Source of the DNA: Bacteroidales bacterium
Lineage (GTDB): Bacteria; Bacteroidota; Bacteroidia; Bacteroidales; Bacteroidaceae
Reading direction: 5' to 3'
Length of the DNA: 43,113 bases
Assembly (NCBI GenBank): GCA_004555245.1
Contig: SFIS01000012.1
Coordinates: 1-43,113 of the forward strand
This document shows, piece after piece, positions 7,581-16,988 of the stretch. The first letter of the stretch is position 1. Each line of letters begins with the position of its first letter. A program made the position numbers and the translations under genes. A model generated the notes under the pieces. The model worked only from the letters and a program-made list of their open reading frames with translations, was not told the origin of the DNA and ran no database searches.

Positions 7581-9884
7581 TTATCGTACCAACACTTTCG
7601 ATACTTTGTCGCCTTGGCGGCGTATATACAGACCCGACTGCGGATTGCGTACCTTGCGTCCCTGGAGGTCGAAGTATTCGGTCTGGGCGTTGACTGTAGG
7701 AACGATGATTGAACCGATTCCGGTCTGTATGGCCTTACCGTGAACATCAAAAGCGAAAACTCGTGATGTCTCGTGGTTGAGGTCATGTCCGCGGTCGCCG
7801 TCAACATTGACACGCGGCACTTCTAATTTCACATACCGCGCATTTACAGGAGTGTCAAGCACATGCTCATGTGTCTTTTCATCCTGATTGACATCCATGG
7901 CGTTCACCACTTCTGTCCAGCATGTATTCGAGTCGCCGGAAGGAGTTACCAGCTTTACGTCCGGACGTTCGGTAGCGATGCTGATTTTGTAGTGATCGAG
8001 GTTATTGTTGTTCTCGTGCAGTTTACAGTCGTAGATGGTGAACTTATTTACGGAATACAGGTCTTCGAGGTCGATGACGACAAATTTAATAGGGTCATTA
8101 TTGATGTCGGCAGCATAGAAGCACCATTTGCTGCCGCTTTTTTCGTAAACTCCGTTGATAAGATTTAGGGCGGTCTCACGCTCGTTGACGCAATCGTAGG
8201 ATTTCATTACAGTTTTACCGATACTCACCACGTCGTTGCCCTCACGGACGAAAGGGCGGCTGTATTCTCCGTATATGCGGCAGCCATAGATACGCACGGC
8301 ATTGTCAGCCTTGGTGAAGACAGCCTTTACAAAACGGCCTTCGACAGGGGCGAATGTCTCTTCTTTGACATTCTGGTCGCCGACGCCTGACATGTGGAGA
8401 ACGGGCTCACCCCAGTTCTCGCCGTCGTCGCTGACATAGAGCCAGTACTCCGGTGTGTTCATGCTGGCCTCATGTGTGCAAGCGTCGTCGAAACCGAAAC
8501 CATCGAATTTATAGTAGTCGAAAAATTCGAATATCACCCAAGGATTCTGGTTCTGGTTGTCGCACCATTTCTTGTTGGGCAACCAGCTGCCGGTATTGAG
8601 ATAGAAAGGACTCTCATGGTCGCCTGTCTGGCTGCTGTACGATTTGATAATGCAGCGCGACTTGCCGTTGCCGTAGCGGGGGAAAGCGTTGAGTACACGA
8701 GAGTCAGCTGTCTCGATTTCAATGGGGTCGCCATATCCTGAACGGACAGCGGGATCATATACAGCCACACCTACCTTGGAGTCGGCGCATCCGTAGTAGA
8801 GATACCACTTGCCATCCTTGTAGACGAGACCTTCTATGAATACTGTGCCGTCCTTGTACTGACCGCTTTTCTCAGCAGCCTCCATCGGGCGGAAGAAAGC
8901 GTTGTCGAGTCGACCGATAACTTTCGTCGGTTCATTAATATCAAAAAGCACCTGACCTGCGGCATAGGTAGAGCCCGGATAGTCCATGCATCCGCTGCTG
9001 CCGCCATCATTCTTGCCGTTGTAGAAGAGGAGGATGCCGTTCTCTGTGATGATTGCAGGAGGGCCGCATTCTGTAAGATTGCTGTCGAAATATCCTTTGC
9101 GCGGCTTGATGAGCTCAAGGAGCTTGCCGTCCTGGTTCTGGAGCGGAGTCCAGTGGATGAGATCGTCGGAGGAAGCCAGATATACAGCTGTCTCACCCCA
9201 GTACATGAGATATTTGCCATTGACTTTGGCTGCTACCTGACGACCATCTTTGATTTCCGTGACAATAGAGCCGGACTTGCAGCCCAGGTCCTTGTACTTG
9301 CCTTCGTAGGCATCAAGGAAAGCCGGACCATATTTGGTCCACTCTGTAAGATTCTCGCTTGTGGCAACAGAGAGACGGGGAATAGAGTTATTCCACGATG
9401 TATATGTCATCACATAGACGGTTTTGCCATCGATATCGGCAGCTACCACACGAGGGTCTTCGCAGCCGCCTTTCCATTCGTACGTCTTGGAAATTTCTGT
9501 CTTGTCCGGATAGAACACAGGTGTGGCACTGCGCCAGTCAATTGTGATACCGTCGCTCGATTCTGCCAGACCGATACGCGATGTGCGTCCTCCGATTCCT
9601 GCTTTGGGATCATCTTCCGCACGGTAGAGGATGTAGATTTTGCCGTCTTTTACTACGGCTGCCGGATTGAAGGTGTCGGCACATTCCCATTTCACTTCCT
9701 CGCCTTTCATCGGGCAGTAGAATACAGAAGCTTCATCGGGCGAAATGATAGGATTTACGCCTTCGGGGCGGACAAATCCGCCAAAAGCCCAGTCGGGAAG
9801 CGGATTGTCGGTGACAGCGGTCTGGGCATTTGCCGAGAAGGCAATAGCCACACCTGTCATGACTGAAATAAAGGTTTTAATCAT
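7581..9884 (-). CDS. GH130 beta-mannoside hydrolase or phosphorylase with two discoidin-like domains
   Basis: The 767-residue product has a signal peptide (about 1-21) and a GH130 five-bladed propeller (about 45-400) with FNPAAVVKDGKIYILYRAED and WKGGCEDPR. D143 in the latter is at the usual proton-donor position. Two F5/8-type (discoidin) beta-sandwiches follow (about 420-565 and 570-725), then a short tail, YFDLQGRKV...GLYI...KVLVR, resembling a T9SS sorting domain. GH130 members are either phosphorylases of beta-1,4-mannosyl disaccharides or beta-1,2-mannosidases; I cannot decide which by eye. Export plus carbohydrate-binding domains favour hydrolysis of capping beta-mannosides over cytosolic phosphorolysis. 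The gene has its own operator/promoter at 9921-9986 and is followed after 29 bp by a GH92 gene. Confidence 0.88.
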   Translation of the reverse strand: MIKTFISVMTGVAIAFSANAQTAVTDNPLPDWAFGGFVRPEGVNPIISPDEASVFYCPMKGEEVKWECADTFNPAAVVKDGKIYILYRAEDDPKAGIGGRTSRIGLAESSDGITIDWRSATPVFYPDKTEISKTYEWKGGCEDPRVVAADIDGKTVYVMTYTSWNNSIPRLSVATSENLTEWTKYGPAFLDAYEGKYKDLGCKSGSIVTEIKDGRQVAAKVNGKYLMYWGETAVYLASSDDLIHWTPLQNQDGKLLELIKPRKGYFDSNLTECGPPAIITENGILLFYNGKNDGGSSGCMDYPGSTYAAGQVLFDINEPTKVIGRLDNAFFRPMEAAEKSGQYKDGTVFIEGLVYKDGKWYLYYGCADSKVGVAVYDPAVRSGYGDPIEIETADSRVLNAFPRYGNGKSRCIIKSYSSQTGDHESPFYLNTGSWLPNKKWCDNQNQNPWVIFEFFDYYKFDGFGFDDACTHEASMNTPEYWLYVSDDGENWGEPVLHMSGVGDQNVKEETFAPVEGRFVKAVFTKADNAVRIYGCRIYGEYSRPFVREGNDVVSIGKTVMKSYDCVNERETALNLINGVYEKSGSKWCFYAADINNDPIKFVVIDLEDLYSVNKFTIYDCKLHENNNNLDHYKISIATERPDVKLVTPSGDSNTCWTEVVNAMDVNQDEKTHEHVLDTPVNARYVKLEVPRVNVDGDRGHDLNHETSRVFAFDVHGKAIQTGIGSIIVPTVNAQTEYFDLQGRKVRNPQSGLYIRRQGDKVSKVLVR

Positions 9885-9920
9885 AAAATTGGTTTTTGAA
9901 TGAATGAATGATTTGTGCCG

Positions 9921-9986
9921 TAAAATTAGAATTTCGGATACCGGGTTCAGTCTAACTTTTACGACAATTGTATAATGAATAGTGAC
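9921..9986 (-). promoter_or_regulatory. GH130 promoter with candidate HTCS operator
   Basis: On the minus strand, GTC half-sites lie at 9986-9984 (GTCACTATTCATT) and 9965-9963 (GTCGTAAAAG), 21 bp apart. A -7-like box TAATTTTA (9928-9921) starts 37 nt after the second GTC. The first half-site matches the HTCS half-site GTCATTATTCA at 10 of 11 bases. Confidence 0.6.
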
Positions 9987-10022
9987 AAATTCTCAATTTG
10001 GGTATGAAAATGAAGGCGCGAG

Positions 10023-13000
10023 TCACTTCCCTGACGTTTGGCTCAACGAAGGCGGTATTGCCGCAGCCGATGTGCCGCGCTTACGGTTGGGGCGGTTGCT
10101 CATCACGAAGCGTAGCTCGGCACCGTCCTTTATGTCATCGTAAGTAATATAATTGCGGTCGTGCCGCTTACCGTTCAGATAGAACTCCTTGACATAGACA
10201 TTTTCCGGCGTCCAGCCGTCTGCCACCATACGTACATCCCGTCCACCGCCCAAATGCATTGTCACTGCAGGAAGAGCCGGCGAACCTATATTGTACACGT
10301 TCGATGACGGCGCCGTGGGGTAGAATCCCATACAGTTGAAGATATACCACGCCGACATCTGCCCGCAGTCGTCATTACCGCTCAGTGCGTCGGGTTTATT
10401 ACCGTAGAAGCGGTCCACGACCTCACGCACCCGTTCCTGGCATTTCCATGGCTGACCGAGATAGTTGTAGATATAAGCGACCTGATGACATGGTTCGTTG
10501 CCGTGCCAGTATGCGCCTATACGCCCCCAGATGTCGTGTGCGCCGGGGATATCCTCGGGGAGCTCTACCTGGAAGAGCGAGTCGAGGCGCTGTGTATAGC
10601 GCTTGCGCCCTATTTCGTTTATATGTCCTTGTATATCATGCGGGACATACCATGTGTACTGCACGGTAAATCCCTCGGTAATGTCGCCCCATCCGTTCAC
10701 CGAGCCCGGACCTTCGTATGCTACTGGAGAGAAGGGGGTGCGCCAGCCGCCCTTTGAATCACGCCCGCGCATATAGCCGGTAGCCTTGTCTATCAGATTA
10801 CGATAGGAAAGCGAGCGGTTTAGGAAGCGTTCGTATTCGGCTGTCTTGCCGAGCTTCTTCGCCGCCATGGCTATGCAGTAGTCATCAAATGCATATTCGA
10901 GAGTCTTTGACACCGACTCTTTCTCCTTGTCAAAAGGCACATATCCCATCGAGACATACTCCGGCAGGCAGTCGTAGTTCGGATTATCGGCGGTTTTCAC
11001 CATGGCTTCAAAAGCCCTTTCGCGGTCGAAACCGGGAACATCCTTCACAATCATATCGGCAAGCACCGATACGGCATGATAGCCGATCATGCACCAGTTT
11101 TCGCCGCCATAGAACGACCAGATGGGCAGCATGCTCTCGACACTCTGACCGTAGTGTGCCAGCATGGAATTGGCGATATCAGCCTGCACGTCGCGCTGTA
11201 CCAGGTTGAAGAGCGGATGGAGAGCACGGTAGGTATCCCACAACGAAAGTGTGGTCAGATTCGTGAAACCAGAAGCCTTGTGTATGTTCTTGTCCAGACC
11301 GCGATAGCTGCCATCTATGTCCTGAAAGACAAACGGATGCAGGAAAGCATGATACACCGAGGTATAGAAAGTCTCTTTCTGCTCGTCAGTTCCCTCGATT
11401 TCAAATTTGCCCAGCTGCGCATTCCATGCGTCCACGCCTTCCTGATGTATGCGAGCGAAATCCTTGCCGTTCAGCTCACTGAGATTGGCAAGCGCCCCGT
11501 CGGCACTTACACCCGACACCGCCACCTTCACTTCTATCTGTTCACCCGGGGCTGCATCGAACTCGAGTGCCATTTTCACATTCTTTCCATACGTCTCGCG
11601 GTCGCTACGGAAGCGATTGGTATTGTATATCACCGGCTTGTCGTCCATATATATGACAGCGTCGCGGATTGGTCGCGAGAACGTCGCCGCAAGGTAGACA
11701 TGACGCTCCGGCACCCAACCGTTCACAAGCTTATATGCCGTGAGAGTGGAGTCATTCACAATCCGAATGTTCGCCCACTCGCACTTGCTCCGCAGCGTGT
11801 GGTTGAGGTCGAGCAGAAGCCATGCGTCGCCGGACCGGTTATATGTGAACCGGAGTATTCCCGCACGCTGCCCCGCCGTCATTTCGGCAGTGACGCCGTA
11901 GTCGTCGAGGTCGAGGCTATAATATGCTGCAGAGGCTTTTTCACGGTCGTGGCTGAAGCGCGAACGATAGCCTTCATCCGGCTTTTCATGCGTCGACGGC
12001 TGCAGATGCAGTTCACCCGTACCGGGCATGAACAGGAAGTCGCCAAGGTCAGGAATGCCTGTTCCGCTGAGGTGCGTAAGACTGAATCCCAGCACTGTAG
12101 GATGGTCGTACTTGTAGCCCGCGGCAGTGTCGTAGTCGTCAAAATCGGTGTCAGGGCTGATTTGTATGCCGCCGAAAGGCGTCTGAGCGCCAGGATAGAC
12201 ATTGCCGAAGCCTTCCGTGCCTATGAGCGGATTGACATACCGCGACAGGTCCTGACGGGGCTGTTTTCTCACTGATGCTTTTTCGTCATCGTCGCCTATT
12301 GCGTTGATATACTCCGCCCAGAGGTTCTCCACGGAATTTTTCTCTCCGGGACCAAGGATATGATGCATGGCGGCATCCCACGACCATGGAATCACTTCGA
12401 GCGCCGTACGGTTGAACTTACGTAGGAAATCTTTGTCCTTGTTTTGCGACAGCCAATAGAGGAAATAGCCAGTGTTGCGGTAGCCGCTCATCCACGACCC
12501 CCCGCGAGGACGGTCTTTAGACGAAAAGTCCTGGCTGAAACTGCCGCATGCCACGCGCACACCGTCGGCTACACCTTCGATGAACGACCAGTAAGGACTT
12601 TTACCGTCGTAGCTGCCGCATCCTTTGGGCTTGAGCTGGTAGGCATGGGTAAGCTCGTGGTAAAGCACGCCACGCGTCTCATAATCGACTCTCGCAGTGT
12701 CGTTACTGGCGAAACTGTGGCTCACCCAGTCGACATTATAGTCGATTCGGACATGGTTTCCGTCGCCGCTCTTATAGGATATGCCGTCGAAGCTGCGCAC
12801 AACATAGTCGATGTCGTGAATGTCGGGAATACTGTCGGCGGGCGAGAAATAGAGGGTCTGTATAACGCGCCGGGCGTTGTCGGCTATGTATCTGTCGGGA
12901 TTCTTAACTATGGCGCCATATATCTTTGCGCCTTCGCTTTCCGGATTTTCTATCACGAAATGCACGCGCCCGGGATTATAGTTACGCCACTGGCGTTCAA

Positions 13001-13091
13001 TGGTAACGGGAGCCGGAAAACGACTGTCGGTCAGAGCCGTGCAAGGGAGCACGGTGAGTAATGCAAATGTAAATATTGATAACTGTTTCAC
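10023..13091 (-). CDS. Metallopeptidase (basic secretory protein family)-GH92 mannosidase fusion
   Basis: The 1022-residue product starts at a GTG codon; no nearby in-frame ATG precedes it, and the encoded signal peptide (about 1-20) supports this start. Residues about 30-265 match the plant/bacterial basic secretory protein family (PF04450), a zinc peptidase-like fold. They include GVLYHELTHAYQ (H145, E146, H149) and the following FIEGVADGVRVACG signature. From about residue 285 (RYVNPLIGTEGFGNVYPG) to the end it is a complete GH92 enzyme, with HGNEPCHQVAYIYNYLG (general-acid Glu) and GNDDCGQMSAWYIF. The second acidic motif reads NDD instead of DED. The two modules in one chain suggest attack on mannosylated protein. 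The gene lies between GH38 (98 bp upstream) and GH130 (138 bp downstream). Confidence 0.88.
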   Translation of the reverse strand: MKQLSIFTFALLTVLPCTALTDSRFPAPVTIERQWRNYNPGRVHFVIENPESEGAKIYGAIVKNPDRYIADNARRVIQTLYFSPADSIPDIHDIDYVVRSFDGISYKSGDGNHVRIDYNVDWVSHSFASNDTARVDYETRGVLYHELTHAYQLKPKGCGSYDGKSPYWSFIEGVADGVRVACGSFSQDFSSKDRPRGGSWMSGYRNTGYFLYWLSQNKDKDFLRKFNRTALEVIPWSWDAAMHHILGPGEKNSVENLWAEYINAIGDDDEKASVRKQPRQDLSRYVNPLIGTEGFGNVYPGAQTPFGGIQISPDTDFDDYDTAAGYKYDHPTVLGFSLTHLSGTGIPDLGDFLFMPGTGELHLQPSTHEKPDEGYRSRFSHDREKASAAYYSLDLDDYGVTAEMTAGQRAGILRFTYNRSGDAWLLLDLNHTLRSKCEWANIRIVNDSTLTAYKLVNGWVPERHVYLAATFSRPIRDAVIYMDDKPVIYNTNRFRSDRETYGKNVKMALEFDAAPGEQIEVKVAVSGVSADGALANLSELNGKDFARIHQEGVDAWNAQLGKFEIEGTDEQKETFYTSVYHAFLHPFVFQDIDGSYRGLDKNIHKASGFTNLTTLSLWDTYRALHPLFNLVQRDVQADIANSMLAHYGQSVESMLPIWSFYGGENWCMIGYHAVSVLADMIVKDVPGFDRERAFEAMVKTADNPNYDCLPEYVSMGYVPFDKEKESVSKTLEYAFDDYCIAMAAKKLGKTAEYERFLNRSLSYRNLIDKATGYMRGRDSKGGWRTPFSPVAYEGPGSVNGWGDITEGFTVQYTWYVPHDIQGHINEIGRKRYTQRLDSLFQVELPEDIPGAHDIWGRIGAYWHGNEPCHQVAYIYNYLGQPWKCQERVREVVDRFYGNKPDALSGNDDCGQMSAWYIFNCMGFYPTAPSSNVYNIGSPALPAVTMHLGGGRDVRMVADGWTPENVYVKEFYLNGKRHDRNYITYDDIKDGAELRFVMSNRPNRKRGTSAAAIPPSLSQTSGK

Positions 13092-13115
13092 GACTGTTAT
13101 GGTTTGTCAGATAAA

Positions 13116-13148
13116 GTGCCATAACGTCCTGTATGAACATTATGGCAC
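13116..13148 (-). terminator. Hairpin between the GH38 and metallopeptidase-GH92 genes
   Basis: A perfect 9-bp stem (GTGCCATAA at 13116-13124, TTATGGCAC at 13140-13148) with a 15-nt loop, followed on the minus strand by TTTATC. Too weak a T run for a firm terminator; it may be an attenuator or mRNA-processing site. Confidence 0.45.
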
Positions 13149-13189
13149 ACCTTTTCTACCTTAATATCATAAACTTGAGACTATTGTCC

Positions 13190-16100
13190 TTATTCGTAAA
13201 CCCCGAACTCATATATGCGGGTCACATGGCTATTGCCTTGTTGCTCTGGCTGTGTCACGAGCAGACGGACATAGCGTGCGTCGACCGGCTTTGCCAGCTT
13301 ACGTGACACCCTGTTGGCGGTATTCGCAAGGATTGCATCTATGGTCTTCCATTCTTCCTTATCGCTGTTGCGGCCCTGCAGGTAACATGCACCGGTGATG
13401 TACGAAGGATTTTCGGCTCCGGCATTGGTTATGGACCATGCCTTGATATTCTTTGTCGTGCCGAGATCATATTCCACGTAAGGCGGAAAACCCGTCTCGT
13501 CGCACCACTTCGTGTTGACGTCGCCGTCGGTGAGGAATCTCGGATGTTCGCCATCGTTCATGCATCCCGACCAACTCCTGAGCATGTCGCTGTTGAGAAG
13601 GTTGGCGCCGAGCGCACGTTTGGCGTCTGCATTGGCACGGGTCGCACCGGCCGCTATGGCAGTGCGGAAAAGCGGTGCCATGGGGACAGACTGCTGTGCG
13701 GCTTCATTGGCTGCTGTAGCTGCGAAAATCACAAGGGCAGGATTATCTGGAAGCACAACTTCACGCGTGCCGGCAGGCAGATCTATGGCATATTTGTACA
13801 TGTACGTAAATTCGTAGGGATGGTCGCCCTTGGCAGAATGGCGGTGAGTACCGGCATACGCCACTTCATCCGCATCCATGTAGCCTTCTGTATGACCTGT
13901 GTGTCCCCATTGACCGATAAACCCTGTATAGGAAGGTACTGAGAGTTCTGTCGATGTTTTGCCGTGTCGGAAGGTTCCCTTGGTACCTTCGTCTTCAGAT
14001 GCCGTGGCTGCAAGGATATAGAGGCGGTTGTAGTTGCCTTCAGGGAGGGTGATGGTATCGCCGTGGCAGGCCTTGCCGTTGAGTAGCGCCGAGTTTTCAA
14101 GTCTGAAAGGCACACCCTGAGCAGTGATGGATGAAGGCACGAGTTCGGCAGCGTAGCTGTAGCCGCCGCAGAAGTCTGCGTCCTGTGCAAACTTGTTCCA
14201 GCTGAAGCACTTCTTGTCGTAGTTCAGAGAAATCTGTTCGTAGGTGGCAAGGTCTTTCCTTTCGGCGGGTGCGAATTTAACTTTGTAAGTCTTCATGCCG
14301 AAGGGACCTACTTTAACGTCGAGCGTATTGCCTGAGAAGGATGCGTTGCCTATAGTCTTTTCAGTACCGTCTGCTTCCACTGCCGCTACGATTGGGCGCG
14401 CGAAGGTAACTTTGCCGGTCTTTGCGCCGTCGCCTGCCGTTTCATACAGACGCACAACATATTCGTCGCCGTTCTGAGCCCTCTTCAGAGCCTTCATGGC
14501 GAGGTCTTTGTTGTCTACGCTTGCCATTGAGAACGACTTTCCGAGCGGACCGGCATGCTTGGTGACGGAAAATGCCTTGATGCGCTGGTTGAGACAGTCG
14601 GCAGCTGTCGAAGCAACCGTCTTGTCTACCGCACCGCTATGCCCGGTAAGGGTGTAGGTGAAAGTGTGGTGACCGAAGTCCTGATGATCCTGGTATGCGT
14701 AGCTCTTCTTTGTCTTGGGCGTGTGGAGGAGAGTGAGGCGAAGATTGTTGTCGGCGGGCTTATCCCATCCGTACTTGCAGTCGTTCATCACCGTCACGCC
14801 ATAGTTGCCGTCGCTGAGATCCGCCCAGCGTTGCGAGTACACTTCGTAAGCATTGTCGACATTGTTGCCGCGTTCTATGGTGCCAAGTCCGAGGTCGTAA
14901 GTCGCCTTGGGCGCTGATACTGTCAGCGGGAACTCAGCTTTGACGAGAGCATTGGTAGTAGCCCAGTCGACTTCATTCACGAAATCGATGCGGTCGGCGA
15001 GCGCACCTTCATACAGGCGGATATACTGCCTGAATTTTGAATCGCCATGCCCTTTCTCCACGCAGAGAGTGGTACGCACCGGTCCTTCTTCTATTACCGA
15101 CATCGTTACATTTTCATCTATCGACTGAGGCTCTGCGTCAACAGTCTTCTTGATTATTTCCCATGCCGGCCAGCTATAAGATTCGTTGTCGGTAAATATT
15201 GCCAGGCGGATTGCCTTGCCGTCGGCAACGAGCTGTTTGCCGTTGCGCTTGTCCACCAATGAAGTAATGTCACCCTTGTCGTCTAATGTGAGGGCATATA
15301 CGGAGTTCCCGACAGTGCGGACACCTGCCTTCGGCGCCGCAGCTTTATAGCTGCCTGAGAAGCGGAGGTCGTAGACCGCATATCCGTTTGCCGGAACGGT
15401 TGCTTCCACAAGCACTTTTGCCCTGCCGTTTTCGACGCCGAGAATCTGTGCAGCTACCGGATTGCCGTTCTGGTCGTATGCCTGCACCTTGCCGGGACGC
15501 CCTTTAACAGATACTTCAAGCTCTACAAGATCGGTGGCCTCACGTCCGAGTGCATTATAGAGCACGACCGGAGTACCCTTCACGCGGGTGTCGAGCTGCG
15601 AGGCAACGGCACCTACCGAATGAGTGAGGACGTCGGAGAACTGTTTGAGCGAGAGGAGCTCGTCGTTCCATGAAAATTCATAAGCACGCGGTATTGATGT
15701 GCCGGTAAGGTCGTCGTGGAACTGATGAAAAATGAATCGGCGCCATGCCTCGGAGAGGAAATCGACCGGATACTGCGTGAGCCCGAGAGCTTCCGATGCT
15801 ACCGACGAGCGCTCCGCTGCGTCGCCGAGCAACTCGTTCTGGCGGTTATAGAGTTTCATTGCGGCCTGAGAAGTGTAGCAGCCCGTGCCGTGAACGTCCA
15901 TCAGAAGTTCGCCATCATAGCGGGGCAGTTCAGGATGCGAGCTGTAAGGCTGATAATCCTTGAAAAGCTGGTCGGAGGTGACACTGAGAATCTTCACAGG
16001 TCCGTCGTTCTTGCCGATTGCGTTACAAACAGCTTCCACCGACTGTATGGACGGTGAGCCGCCTATGTCGCCGGTGCCATAATAATGGAATACCTTGCCG

Positions 16101-16816
16101 AGGGGACTTTCGGCAGCGCGGTTGATGAGATCGCGGTTCTGAGTGAGGTCTTCATTTTTCCATCGTTGACCGTAGTTGAAGCCATGAGCCATCATTATCT
16201 CAGATCCGTCCACGCCTCGCCACAGACCGATTGTGTAAGGATATTTCTTATCTCCGTGGAAAGGATGGTAACGCCATCCGAGCTTATGCGAAGAGAATCC
16301 TATCAGACCGCAGTGCGCGGCTACCGAAGGTAACGTCCAGCCGAAACCGAAGCAGTCGGGAAGGAAAATATCGGTGCTTTCAACGCCGAACTCATTGCGG
16401 TAGAATTCCTGTCCGAGCATTACGTTACGTATCGCCGACTCTATCGAAGGCACGATAGCGTCGTTGGCTTCCCAGCTGGCTCCGCTGATATGCCAGCGCC
16501 CCGACTTGATGTATTCTTTCATCAGTTCGTACTCGCGCGGGTAATATTCTTTTATCCAGGCATACTTGGAGCCGCCTTCGAAGTTGAATACGTAGTCGGG
16601 ATATTTTTCGAGCAGTTTTAGGTTCTGGTCTATCGTGTTCCACACATATTGTCCGATGGTGGTCTGGATATCCCAGTTCCATTGCGTGTCAAGATGGGCA
16701 TCCGACACCAGATAAGCGGTGGCCTGACCGTTGTGTCCGGTCTGTTGCGCATTCGCTGCCGCGGAGGCGGCAAGAAGTGCGAGAGCTGCTATTCTCAGCT
16801 TGCGTTTTGCTTTCAT
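13190..16816 (-). CDS. GH38 alpha-mannosidase (first copy) with C-terminal discoidin domain
   Basis: The 1208-residue product has a signal peptide (about 1-24). The GH38 catalytic domain begins with SDAHLDTQWNWD, where H41 and D43 are expected zinc ligands. LPDCFGFGW gives the nucleophile D154, and FHQFHDDLTGTSIP supplies the late His ligand. Middle and C-terminal GH38 domains fill about 350-870. A discoidin-like domain (about 1080-1208) contains NTKWCDETGFPPYVEYDLG and ends without a sorting tail. GH38 enzymes hydrolyse alpha-1,2/1,3/1,6-mannosides with retention and need a divalent metal. It has its own operator and -7 box (16857-16923), so it starts a new transcription unit after the C10 protease gene. 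Confidence 0.93.
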   Translation of the reverse strand: MKAKRKLRIAALALLAASAAANAQQTGHNGQATAYLVSDAHLDTQWNWDIQTTIGQYVWNTIDQNLKLLEKYPDYVFNFEGGSKYAWIKEYYPREYELMKEYIKSGRWHISGASWEANDAIVPSIESAIRNVMLGQEFYRNEFGVESTDIFLPDCFGFGWTLPSVAAHCGLIGFSSHKLGWRYHPFHGDKKYPYTIGLWRGVDGSEIMMAHGFNYGQRWKNEDLTQNRDLINRAAESPLGKVFHYYGTGDIGGSPSIQSVEAVCNAIGKNDGPVKILSVTSDQLFKDYQPYSSHPELPRYDGELLMDVHGTGCYTSQAAMKLYNRQNELLGDAAERSSVASEALGLTQYPVDFLSEAWRRFIFHQFHDDLTGTSIPRAYEFSWNDELLSLKQFSDVLTHSVGAVASQLDTRVKGTPVVLYNALGREATDLVELEVSVKGRPGKVQAYDQNGNPVAAQILGVENGRAKVLVEATVPANGYAVYDLRFSGSYKAAAPKAGVRTVGNSVYALTLDDKGDITSLVDKRNGKQLVADGKAIRLAIFTDNESYSWPAWEIIKKTVDAEPQSIDENVTMSVIEEGPVRTTLCVEKGHGDSKFRQYIRLYEGALADRIDFVNEVDWATTNALVKAEFPLTVSAPKATYDLGLGTIERGNNVDNAYEVYSQRWADLSDGNYGVTVMNDCKYGWDKPADNNLRLTLLHTPKTKKSYAYQDHQDFGHHTFTYTLTGHSGAVDKTVASTAADCLNQRIKAFSVTKHAGPLGKSFSMASVDNKDLAMKALKRAQNGDEYVVRLYETAGDGAKTGKVTFARPIVAAVEADGTEKTIGNASFSGNTLDVKVGPFGMKTYKVKFAPAERKDLATYEQISLNYDKKCFSWNKFAQDADFCGGYSYAAELVPSSITAQGVPFRLENSALLNGKACHGDTITLPEGNYNRLYILAATASEDEGTKGTFRHGKTSTELSVPSYTGFIGQWGHTGHTEGYMDADEVAYAGTHRHSAKGDHPYEFTYMYKYAIDLPAGTREVVLPDNPALVIFAATAANEAAQQSVPMAPLFRTAIAAGATRANADAKRALGANLLNSDMLRSWSGCMNDGEHPRFLTDGDVNTKWCDETGFPPYVEYDLGTTKNIKAWSITNAGAENPSYITGACYLQGRNSDKEEWKTIDAILANTANRVSRKLAKPVDARYVRLLVTQPEQQGNSHVTRIYEFGVYE

Positions 16817-16856
16817 ATTATTTAAATGAAGTAGTGATTATGATATTTTATATGTG

Positions 16857-16923
16857 CAAAACTAATGTCAAGGCGGATAATGACGGGTATCAAATAGCGA
16901 CGATTTGCGCTAAAATAACGCAT
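16857..16923 (-). promoter_or_regulatory. GH38 promoter with candidate HTCS operator
   Basis: On the minus strand a 39-nt element (16923-16885) ends in GTCGCTATTTGATACCC and carries a second half-site CGTTATT 21 bp upstream. The -7 box TAGTTTTG (16864-16857) begins 37 nt after the G of GTC. The 17-nt 3' end differs from that in front of the HTCS gene at only two bases. Confidence 0.7.
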
Positions 16924-16988
16924 CTTTACCCGTTTGACATTAATTTACACGTTATTGACCTGTACCAACCACTGACACAGGTCTTCGT

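Noticed and set aside
11076..12275. 399-codon plus-strand open frame opposite the metallopeptidase-GH92 fusion
   Set aside because: Antisense shadow; no recognisable motif or promoter.
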